The position numbers were made by a program, and so were the translations under genes. This document shows, piece by piece, positions 1 through 6,623 of a stretch of DNA of 22,489 nt (its first letter is position 1; each line of letters starts with the position of its first letter). Under the pieces are notes generated by a model. The model worked only from the letters and a program-made list of their open reading frames with translations. It made no database searches and was not told the DNA's origin. The DNA is from an uncultured bacterium (lineage in GTDB: Bacteria; Bacteroidota; Bacteroidia; Bacteroidales; Bacteroidaceae), in assembly GCA_905215655.1 (NCBI GenBank), contig CAJMQT010000020.1:1-22489 (forward strand), read 5' to 3'.

Positions 1-24
1 AACGTGCCGAAGGCACGTCCCTAC
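1..24 (+). repeat. REP-like palindromic repeat, left copy
   Basis: A 24-bp unit beginning aacgtgccga and ending cgtccctac, with an internal GTGCC/GGCAC inverted repeat. The same unit recurs at 22364-22387 (23 of 24 identical) and inverted at 22300-22323. It lies outside any gene and looks like a dispersed intergenic REP-type element. Confidence 0.75.
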
Positions 25-37
25 GTGTTGGCTTACA

Positions 38-60
38 TTTAACCTGCATTATTCATAGGC
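38..60 (+). repeat. 23-bp direct repeat, left copy
   Basis: Begins tttaacctgc and ends attcataggc. It is identical over 23 bp to 22436-22458, so the two copies bracket the whole locus in direct orientation. The bases just after each copy (gtttctacg on the left, tttcgttacg on the right) also look related. Confidence 0.8.
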
Positions 61-200
61 GTTTCTACGTGGTTTATTCCGCGGTAACTTTTGTATCTGA
101 TACGCCTTCGTTATATCAATATTGTTTGTGTTTCACCCGCAACACAGATTTAGTGACGGATATCCGTTTCTCAACAAGTTCAAGGAGCTTTTACCCTTCT

Positions 201-259
201 TCCCGCTGCACCCAAACAATCCGGTCTCCTCCCCTCGGGGAGGTTGGGAGGAGGCTGTT
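201..259 (+). repeat. 59-bp inverted repeat, left copy
   Basis: Matches the reverse complement of 22174-22232 at 52 of 59 positions. The core is the GC-rich near-palindrome cctcccctcggggagg. It lies just downstream of the last gene of the operon (stop at 264) and might help terminate transcription, but there is no clear U-run after the hairpin on the minus strand. Confidence 0.75.
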
Positions 260-263
260 CTTT

Positions 264-431
264 TTATTCTTCCTCCTCTTCCTCGTCGTATCCGAATTCT
301 ATATCTTTGCGGCGGCGTGCCCTGTTGGTCTGATTTTCCCCATTGGGATCTACCACAGAAATTGCGATCTGCATGACAGACTCACACTCGACATTAACAA
401 CAGTTATTTCAGGTCTTATATATTTTTTCAT
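264..431 (-). CDS. Small 55-residue protein with poly-glutamate C-terminus
   Basis: Reading the minus strand from the ATG at 431 gives MKKYIRPEITVVNVECESVM... and ends in a run of six glutamates before TAA at 264. It starts 18 bp downstream of the 560-residue protein gene and in the same direction, which suggests co-transcription as the last gene of the locus. No signal peptide or membrane segment is visible. A basic RARRRK stretch (about residues 38-42) precedes the acidic tail. The opening K-K-Y-I-x-P-E-I resembles many short uncharacterised proteins of Prevotella and Bacteroides whose function is unknown. The ribosome binding site is weak and A-rich, which is usual in this phylum. Moderately sure it is a real gene; no function can be assigned. 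Confidence 0.6.
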   Translation of the reverse strand: MKKYIRPEITVVNVECESVMQIAISVVDPNGENQTNRARRRKDIEFGYDEEEEEE

Positions 432-449
432 GTTTCTTATTTCTTATAT

Positions 450-2132
450 TCACTTTATCACCTTTCTTCCGTTCTGAATCACGATACCTTTATAGTCACG
501 ACCGACGCGCTGTCCGGCGATGTTATACATAGGCGCGTTCTCGTCGACGACAGCAACATTGATACTGCCGATGGTTGTCGTGCCACCGTTGACCTTTATG
601 CTGTAAGCGGGAGCATTAGAACCCTCCGGAGTGTCAACCAACAGATACGCTTTGTGGTCGCCAAGTTTGCCGCCGGCAGGTTTACGAAATCCCATCTTGC
701 CATTCAGCAGACCGAGCGTTATCAATGTTTTGCCGGGGTTTGCCGCCTCGATGTCTGCCGCCATTGTTTCTGTCAAGACACCGCTCAGCTCGTTGCCGTC
801 AATCTCGTCGCCCATAATATCTGACACTTCAAAGCTGAATGTGTCTGCTGAATTACCATTCACGATATAGCCGCGGTTTCTTTTGAGCACCTTTCCTGTA
901 ACCGGTGTCAGTTCTACGCTCGTCCCCTCAGCGTCAAGTGCCGCCGTGTAAGCTGTCACCCCGTCGGGAATAATTGCGTCGTAGTTCATGTAAATACTGT
1001 AAAAATCGGTGTCTTCTGCAATAAGTTGATAAGCAGTAGGCACTATATCGTCATTGACAGAGAGAGAAAAATACTTAATCGCTGCAGTTCCACGGAACCC
1101 GACGTAACCATCACTTAAAACTCTGAAAGTGGCTTCGTTCACCGTTTGAGAAGTCGTGGACAATAATTCTCCACTTATCAACACCGCATTTGTCGGTTTA
1201 AGAGTAGATGCAGTAGTGCCATTACAAGAGAAATTTACTTTAACGATGTCACCTCTTTTCAATTCAGGAATGATAAAACCAATATCCGTTCCCTTTATCA
1301 AAAGATTTTTTTTGCTGTATAAACAAAAACGGTCGTTTTCTTTACCAGCTTCTCCTATCGCCCCGTTAGGTCGTCCAAAGCAGAGACCTTTTACGTATTC
1401 CAATTCATTCCCGTTTGCAGAAAGAGTGATACCGTACAATCTGTCAGAAGCTTGATCCGCCGTAAAATATGGTTTATATTGAAAAAAAGTAGAAACACTT
1501 CCTTTCCATGTTTCTGCATCAGCCGTAAGATTTTCCACATCCGCATCACTGATTACCTGCTTGAAATTCCATGACAACTTAGGTGTTGAGACCTCAGAAA
1601 CAGCCAAATCAATCGACTTTACATAAACTCCGAAAAGATAAACGCCACTGTTTCCGCTGCCTACATAAATTGTTGTCGGCTCGTCGAGTTCATATTTCAC
1701 AGTACTTGCGGTTAATACTCCTTTGGCAGGAACAATCATACTATGAAGATTTTTCATGTTATGGGTCTCACCATAACTGATATTAAGAACTCTGTTTGTA
1801 TTTGTCGATGTCGCTCCACAATAAACCATCGTAATCTCAGATGGTCCTGTCACATCAAAACTTATATAACGCGCATCAGCCTGTTCTACACCTCTCAAAT
1901 TCAATCGTTTTGTAAAATTAACCTTTACGCCTTCGATATCAATAGATTTTTTATTCTCTTCTATTACGACGGTATTTCCAGATGTGGCATAAGCGGTCAG
2001 TCCGTCTTTTTCTGTATCTGTCGTGATTGTAGCTGTTTCCCAATCATTAAACGTCCAACTCTTGTCGAACTGTGCCCTTGCGCTTGTCGTCGCAAGTGCG
2101 AGAGCAATAAAAGTGTAAATTATTTTCTTCAT
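450..2132 (-). CDS. Secreted multidomain protein, putative glycan-binding (paralogue of the upstream gene)
   Basis: A 560-residue protein with a type I signal peptide (about residues 1-20, cleavage near ARA-Q). Three regions follow. Region A (about 21-175) opens with Q-F-D-K-S-W-T-F and holds the sequence TIYVGSGNSGVYLFGVYVK. Region B (about 184-370) opens with LSWNF and holds FGRPNG, GFIIPELKRGD and VLSDGYVGFRG. Region C (about 372-520) is a beta-rich domain of the kind seen near the C-terminus of other Prevotella secreted proteins. A 25-residue tail (536-560) begins YNIAGQRV and ends NGRKVIK. Regions A and B are clearly paralogous to the 412-residue protein just upstream. No lyase or hydrolase signature is visible, so binding or presentation of glycan at or outside the cell surface is inferred. 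Similar beta-sandwich modules accompany pectate lyases in Bacteroidetes, from general family knowledge. Confidence 0.8.
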   Translation of the reverse strand: MKKIIYTFIALALATTSARAQFDKSWTFNDWETATITTDTEKDGLTAYATSGNTVVIEENKKSIDIEGVKVNFTKRLNLRGVEQADARYISFDVTGPSEITMVYCGATSTNTNRVLNISYGETHNMKNLHSMIVPAKGVLTASTVKYELDEPTTIYVGSGNSGVYLFGVYVKSIDLAVSEVSTPKLSWNFKQVISDADVENLTADAETWKGSVSTFFQYKPYFTADQASDRLYGITLSANGNELEYVKGLCFGRPNGAIGEAGKENDRFCLYSKKNLLIKGTDIGFIIPELKRGDIVKVNFSCNGTTASTLKPTNAVLISGELLSTTSQTVNEATFRVLSDGYVGFRGTAAIKYFSLSVNDDIVPTAYQLIAEDTDFYSIYMNYDAIIPDGVTAYTAALDAEGTSVELTPVTGKVLKRNRGYIVNGNSADTFSFEVSDIMGDEIDGNELSGVLTETMAADIEAANPGKTLITLGLLNGKMGFRKPAGGKLGDHKAYLLVDTPEGSNAPAYSIKVNGGTTTIGSINVAVVDENAPMYNIAGQRVGRDYKGIVIQNGRKVIK

Positions 2133-2208
2133 TTTCGATTAATTTTTGGACAAAAAAGGGATGGCACAGCAGATTTGCGTCATTTGTGTCATCCTCGAAT
2201 ATTATAAT

Positions 2209-2239
2209 GAAGGTGTGTCAAGATTTTGACACAACCTTC
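2209..2239. terminator. Hairpin between the two paralogous secreted-protein genes
   Basis: The arms 2209-2221 (gaaggtgtgtcaa) and 2226-2239 (ttgacacaaccttc) pair over 13 bp with one bulged base and a 4-nt loop. It lies 38 bp downstream of the stop of the 412-residue gene. On the minus strand it is followed by AT-rich sequence but no long U-run, so it could be a partial terminator or an mRNA-stabilising end. Confidence 0.5.
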
Positions 2240-2276
2240 TGTCTTAATAAGTTATGCCCGGTATGAGGAGCTCTTA

Positions 2277-3515
2277 TTATTTGATGTATTTCTTGCCGTT
2301 CTTGATATAAATGCCTGTTGCCGGAGTCTTTACTTCCATTCCGCATAGGTTGTATATCTTGCCGTCAGCCTTCTTTGAGGTCTCGATGGTTGAGATTCCG
2401 CTCGTTACGGGCAGCTCGGCATTAACTGCAATAGCGTAATAGTTAAGACCGTTTGTACCGGCACGGAAACCTACATAGCCGTCGCTGAGCACGGTGCAAG
2501 TAATCTCGTTGGGGTTGTTGATGTCTGACGATACGAGGTTGTCGGTGGTCGTGGCGTTGGTCAGCACAACGTCGCGAGCGTCTTCATTCGTTGCGGTTGA
2601 GAAGCGAACCTTTACAACGTCGTTACGTTTGAGGTCAGGAATAATAAAACCTACGTACTGTCCGTTGATACTCAGGCGCTTGCCATCGTCAAGGCGGAAA
2701 CGGTTTGAATCCATCTTACCGTTGGGGCGTCCGAATTTAAGACCTTGTGTCCACTCTATTTCTGCTCCGTTTGCTTTCAGAACAACGCCGTAAAGATCGT
2801 TGACGGCGTCATTTGCCGTGATAGCGGGGAGATAGGTGTAACGAGTGTAAGGGTTCTCAGATGCGGGATCGGGATCGGTCTTTGACCAGTTTGTTGCGTC
2901 AGCCTCAATGTTTGCTTTGTCTGCTGCACTCATCTCTTTGGTAAAGTCCCATGTCTTGGGAGCTGTTGCAGGCTCGGGATTTGCGGGAGTGATGTACTTG
3001 ACATAAACGCCGCAGATAGCAACGCCGCTATTACCGCTGCCCACGTAAATGGTGTTAGGCTTGTTCAACTCATACTTGATTGTAGTTGCAGATGCGTTGC
3101 CACCCGTCGGAACAACGATGTTGTGAAGGTTTGCTTCATCGTATTTGCTGCCATAGCTTACGTTAAGAACGCGCTTGTAAGCATCAGATGAAGAACCGTG
3201 ATAATTGACGATTGTAATCTCACACGGACCGTCAACGGGGAAGCTGATGTGTCTTGCCGTTGCCGATGCGAGACCTTTCAGGTTGAGAGCCATTGTGTAA
3301 TTAACCGTCGTTCCGTTTAATTCAACCGACTTTTTCTTTGCCTCTACCGCCGGAGCAGATGCGCTCGTAGCGTGAAGTGTAAGTCCGTCAACTGTGATGT
3401 CTGAGGTTACGCTTGCATTAGCCGTCCAGTTCTCGAATGTCCAGCTCTTGTCATACTGTGCGCTGGCGCTTAATGTTGCGAGCGATACAGCTAATAAAGT
3501 AAATAATTTTTTCAT
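2277..3515 (-). CDS. Secreted two-domain protein, putative glycan-binding
   Basis: A 412-residue protein with a type I signal peptide (about 1-19, SASA-Q). Region A (about 20-175) opens Q-Y-D-K-S-W-T-F and contains TIYVGSGNSGVAICGVYVK. Region B (about 186-370) opens KTWDFTKEMSAADK and contains FGRPNG, VGFIIPDLKRND and VLSDGYVGFRAG. Both regions match the neighbouring 560-residue protein, but region C of that protein is absent. The 25-residue tail (388-412) begins YNLCGMEV and ends NGKKYIK, resembling a short surface-sorting or T9SS-like tail. No catalytic motif is recognised. The gene is 36 bp downstream of the jelly-roll gene at 3552-4409, so it is probably co-transcribed. Carbohydrate binding is inferred from domain character and locus context only. 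Confidence 0.8.
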   Translation of the reverse strand: MKKLFTLLAVSLATLSASAQYDKSWTFENWTANASVTSDITVDGLTLHATSASAPAVEAKKKSVELNGTTVNYTMALNLKGLASATARHISFPVDGPCEITIVNYHGSSSDAYKRVLNVSYGSKYDEANLHNIVVPTGGNASATTIKYELNKPNTIYVGSGNSGVAICGVYVKYITPANPEPATAPKTWDFTKEMSAADKANIEADATNWSKTDPDPASENPYTRYTYLPAITANDAVNDLYGVVLKANGAEIEWTQGLKFGRPNGKMDSNRFRLDDGKRLSINGQYVGFIIPDLKRNDVVKVRFSTATNEDARDVVLTNATTTDNLVSSDINNPNEITCTVLSDGYVGFRAGTNGLNYYAIAVNAELPVTSGISTIETSKKADGKIYNLCGMEVKTPATGIYIKNGKKYIK

Positions 3516-3551
3516 GATCCTTTTGGTTTTAAAGTTTATTGTATTTTTTGA

Positions 3552-4409
3552 TTATTTCTTCTCTATGCTGAAATCAGCGAAGAGCAGTTGCTCGTCACGG
3601 AGCAGCGACTCGTTTTCGCGGTTCTTGCCGAGGTAGCGGTAAATGCCCCACTTCGGGCGAAGACCGATACATCCTGTACGCCACATGTCAAGGTCGTCGT
3701 TCTTGTAACTGAAAATCTCAGAACCGTTTTTCACGTTCTTGATGGTTACGGCATACTTGCCTTTTGCGCCGAAGGTTACGGTCTCTTCAACCTCGACCCA
3801 CTTTCCGAGGAATGGCGCGAGGTCTGTTTCGGCAAGCGTGACGGAGCCGTCCGCGTTGCGGTTGTCATAGCGCAGGCGAAACACCTGCTGACCTTTGTTG
3901 CCTTTCGAATAGCAGGTGAAAGTCATAAGCGGCGCTCCCACTTCTGCCGTGTGCTGCTTGTTGTCAAGCCCTTTGAGTTGATGTATGTGCGTGAACTTTC
4001 TCGTTGTCTTCATTCCTGCGGGCAGTTTGAACTTCCAGCGCATTACCATCGTCTCGCCGTCTTGCGCCACCATGCTTGTGGGCGACTTTGAGTCGGTCTT
4101 TATTTCGTTACGCTGACGGTCGTTGATGTTCGTCTTGCCGCGGTCATCGTCGATGTTTGCGTGAATGTGGAACACGAAGACGGGCTTTCCAAGCTCCTTG
4201 TCCATCTGCTGGGTGATGTGCCGGAAGTGTTTCGTGGCATGAGTCCGCGATGAGTCCGGAGCCTCATGATTGTAGCCACATGCCCTTATCAGCTTATAGG
4301 TGGTATCGCTCTTGCCGTCGGCGATGAGCTTTCCGTCCTGACCGAAAGCTGTCGAAAGACTCGCCATCGAGAGCATTCCGGCAAACAATGTTTTAGTTAT
4401 TTTCTTCAT
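3552..4409 (-). CDS. Secreted jelly-roll-like protein, candidate polysaccharide lyase (copy 2)
   Basis: A 285-residue protein counted from the ATG at 4409, which begins a clear signal peptide (MKKITKTLFAGMLSMASLS, cleavage near AFG-Q). The frame stays open upstream to 4571, but that 54-residue extension lacks secretion character and overlaps the tail of the previous gene. The mature protein is a close paralogue of the upstream gene product and shares HIH (81-83), DRQRNEIK (97-104), HIHQLKG (141-147), DMWRTG and RPKWGIYRY. The spacing of R-x-E, H-x-H-Q and K-W-G-I-Y recalls the R-E, Q-I-H and Y-x-K-x-G-x-Y motifs of jelly-roll lyases such as PL7, and heparin lyase I or PL20 relatives share this fold. 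The family was not identified with certainty. Unlike its paralogue it ends at FSIEKK without the C-terminal sorting-like tail. Confidence 0.75.
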   Translation of the reverse strand: MKKITKTLFAGMLSMASLSTAFGQDGKLIADGKSDTTYKLIRACGYNHEAPDSSRTHATKHFRHITQQMDKELGKPVFVFHIHANIDDDRGKTNINDRQRNEIKTDSKSPTSMVAQDGETMVMRWKFKLPAGMKTTRKFTHIHQLKGLDNKQHTAEVGAPLMTFTCYSKGNKGQQVFRLRYDNRNADGSVTLAETDLAPFLGKWVEVEETVTFGAKGKYAVTIKNVKNGSEIFSYKNDDLDMWRTGCIGLRPKWGIYRYLGKNRENESLLRDEQLLFADFSIEKK

Positions 4410-4467
4410 ATTGATATTTGTTTCTATTGTTCCTGCTGTTTCTTTCCGCCTCGGGAACCGGTGTTTC

Positions 4468-5463
4468 TTACTTGCGGAGATACTTCTTTCCGTTCTTGAT
4501 GTAAATGCCCGAGGCGTCGACATTACGTCTGCCGCCGTCCAATCCGTAAACGTCCGTCCGCTTGCCGGCATTATTTTCCGTCACGACCTGTTGCAGTCCT
4601 GACGGCTCGCCCTTTACGACGGAGAAGTCGGCGTAAAGCAACTGCTCGTCGCGCAGCTGGTCTTCCCATGTCCGGTCGTCGCCGATATAGCGGTAAATGC
4701 CCCACTTCGGACGCAGCCCGGTACTGCCCGTGCGCCACATGTCAAGGTTGCTGTTGCTGTAAGTGAAAAGCACCTTGCCGTCGCTTATCCGCTTTATGAC
4801 GATGCGGTAAGTGCCTTCGACGCCGAAACGGGCAACCTCTTCCGCCTCGACCCACTCTTCGAGGAAGGGTGCAAGGTCTGTCTTTTTCAGCACAAAGACC
4901 TTCTGGTCGGCATCGCCGCGCGCCGTTCTGTCCTCAAAGTTCAGGCGCAGTTCCTGAGCGCTGCCGTTCGAATAGCAGGTAAGCGTCATCAGAGGGTGCC
5001 CCACATCGGCAGTTCCTTCCTTGTTGTCGATGCCTTTCAGCTGGTGGATATGCGAGAATTTCTTTGTCGTAAGCATGCCTGCGGGCAGCTTGAATTTCCA
5101 CCGCATGGTGAGCGTCTCGCCCTCTTGCGCCACGAGTGACGCGGGCGATTTGGGACCCGTCTTTATCTCGTTTCGCTGCCGATCGGTGACGTTCGTCTTG
5201 CCGCGGTCGTCATCTATCTTCGCGTGGATGTGGAAGACAAAGACCGGTTTGCCCAATACGGCGTCCTGCTGTTGCGTGATATGCTGGAACGGAGCCGTCG
5301 AATGGTCGCGCGAGTTGTCGGGCACTTCCTCCTCGAAACCGCATGAACGGATGAGCGAGTAAGTGCCTGCCGAATTGCCGTCGGCAACGAGGAAGCCCGT
5401 TGTCTGTTGTGCCTGCGCGGCTATCGAGACAGATGCCGCAAGAGCAAATATCAGCTGTCGCAT
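4468..5463 (-). CDS. Secreted jelly-roll-like protein, candidate polysaccharide lyase (copy 1)
   Basis: A 331-residue protein with a type I signal peptide (about 1-18, AQA-Q). Key conserved blocks are HIH (78-80), DDDRGK, DRQRNEIK (94-101), FKLPAGM, HIHQLKG (138-144), MWRTG (242-246) and RPKWGIYRY (251-259). These are dense in Arg, His, Glu, Lys and Tyr, as expected for the concave active-site face of a beta-jelly-roll lyase. The C-terminus (306-331) begins YGLDGGRR and ends NGKKYLRK, a tail it shares with the two putative binding proteins but not with copy 2. The gene starts 9 bp after the alpha/beta-hydrolase stop and lies 58 bp before copy 2. Assignment as an extracellular alginate or glucuronan endolyase is inferred; a non-catalytic lectin-like role is possible. 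Confidence 0.75.
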   Translation of the reverse strand: MRQLIFALAASVSIAAQAQQTTGFLVADGNSAGTYSLIRSCGFEEEVPDNSRDHSTAPFQHITQQQDAVLGKPVFVFHIHAKIDDDRGKTNVTDRQRNEIKTGPKSPASLVAQEGETLTMRWKFKLPAGMLTTKKFSHIHQLKGIDNKEGTADVGHPLMTLTCYSNGSAQELRLNFEDRTARGDADQKVFVLKKTDLAPFLEEWVEAEEVARFGVEGTYRIVIKRISDGKVLFTYSNSNLDMWRTGSTGLRPKWGIYRYIGDDRTWEDQLRDEQLLYADFSVVKGEPSGLQQVVTENNAGKRTDVYGLDGGRRNVDASGIYIKNGKKYLRK

Positions 5464-5472
5464 AATGAAGAT

Positions 5473-6495
5473 TTATTTCAGATATTTTGTAACGAAGTCG
5501 ACGGTCTTGAAGAAGATTTCCTCCATCTTGTCGGACGACTTGGAACTGAGGTTGTGGTCGTAATATTTGTAAGTGAGAAGGTCAACCACCGCACCTTTCT
5601 TTTTCAGCAAACGGGCGAACTCTTCGCTCTGGGAGCACTCAACGGTGACATCGCACGTGCCACAAACGAGCATTGCCGCGGGCGCGTTCTTCTTGGGAAT
5701 GAGGTTGACGGGAGACGCGTCGTGGAGCACCTTGCTGTCTCTGTCGCAGAAGTAAGCGATGCGCTGCGGGTCTTTGGTCTTCATCGTTATGGCTGCCGTT
5801 TCGAGATTATAAATGCCTGAATAGCCGACAAAGAGTTTGGCGTTGCTGGTCATCGCGCCTACGGCAGCGAGGTGAGCGCCTGCCGATGTGCCGAGAAATC
5901 CGTAAACGTCGGGATTGACATTAAGCTCTTTTGCATGTTCGCGAACATAAGCAAGAGCGTCTTTGATGTCCTGAATTGAGACGTTTACGTCAGCTCCGGG
6001 CTGTGGCGCAAGCGTGTAAGAGACACGAATGCCGGTAATGCCCTTCTGCTTTGCAAGATACTGTGACAGCGAGCGTGACGAGCCGTTGTTGCCTCTTGCC
6101 CAGCCGCCGCCGTGGACATAGAGCATGAACGGTGCGGGAGCAGCGCTCTCGGCAAAGTCAACGCTGATGGTAAGGCTGTAATCCTTGTTTGTCTTGAATA
6201 CGATGTCCTGCGTCCTTACGCCCTTATAATCTTTTCCGGAGAGGCGGTCGTTCTTATGTGTGTACGGCACAAAGACGTCGGGAATGGTGTTGACGTCGAT
6301 AAAGCGGGCGTATTTCTTGGCGTAAAGCAGAGAGTATGAGCCGTCGGCTTCCTGCTTCATCTTCATTCCGTAGCGGTTGCTGATCTGCTTTTCCTGTGCC
6401 GATGCGGCAACGAAGAATAGCGACATGAGGAGCAAGAGACCGGCTCTTGTTCCGTTGGAGAGGATGTTTCCGATTTGTTTTGATATTGTTTTCAT
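5473..6495 (-). CDS. Secreted alpha/beta-hydrolase, probable carbohydrate (acetyl) esterase
   Basis: A 340-residue protein with a long N-terminal signal peptide (cleavage near ASA-Q, about residue 33). The alpha/beta-hydrolase signature is complete: the oxyanion-hole motif HGGGW (128-132), the nucleophile elbow G-T-S-A-G (Ser204), a candidate acid Asp282 in GTCDVTV and a candidate His314 in YYDHNL. The HGGGW motif places it with the esterase/lipase (BD-FAE, hormone-sensitive-lipase-like) group rather than with peptidases. In a PUL the natural inference is removal of O-acetyl groups from the polymer or its oligomers. It sits 128 bp after the PL38-type lyase and 9 bp before the jelly-roll pair, so it is likely co-expressed with the latter. 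Substrate is unproven. Confidence 0.82.
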   Translation of the reverse strand: MKTISKQIGNILSNGTRAGLLLLMSLFFVAASAQEKQISNRYGMKMKQEADGSYSLLYAKKYARFIDVNTIPDVFVPYTHKNDRLSGKDYKGVRTQDIVFKTNKDYSLTISVDFAESAAPAPFMLYVHGGGWARGNNGSSRSLSQYLAKQKGITGIRVSYTLAPQPGADVNVSIQDIKDALAYVREHAKELNVNPDVYGFLGTSAGAHLAAVGAMTSNAKLFVGYSGIYNLETAAITMKTKDPQRIAYFCDRDSKVLHDASPVNLIPKKNAPAAMLVCGTCDVTVECSQSEEFARLLKKKGAVVDLLTYKYYDHNLSSKSSDKMEEIFFKTVDFVTKYLK

Positions 6496-6623
6496 GATCT
6501 TTTTGTTTTATGTTAAAGTTTTATCTGTTATTTCTTTTATAAAAAGTACTTGGCTGAGGTGACCGCTCTGCCGGCGTATTATCGGAAGTCAGCGGACAAA
6601 AGCGTCCCGATTGGCAGCCGTTC

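Noticed and set aside
156..167. A perfect 12-bp palindrome acggatatccgt as an operator
   Set aside because: No promoter or gene start is adjacent, and a single palindrome of this size can arise by chance.
69..824. A plus-strand frame of 251 codons across the left flank
   Set aside because: It runs through intergenic repeats and antisense to the 560-residue gene, with composition unlike a protein.
2133..2276. A separate promoter for the 560-residue gene
   Set aside because: No TAnnTTTG element with a -33 partner was found on the minus strand, so a distinct promoter is not supported.
4410..4571. A 54-residue N-terminal extension of jelly-roll copy 2
   Set aside because: It overlaps the 3' end of copy 1, has no secretion character and hides a good signal peptide that begins at the ATG at 4409.
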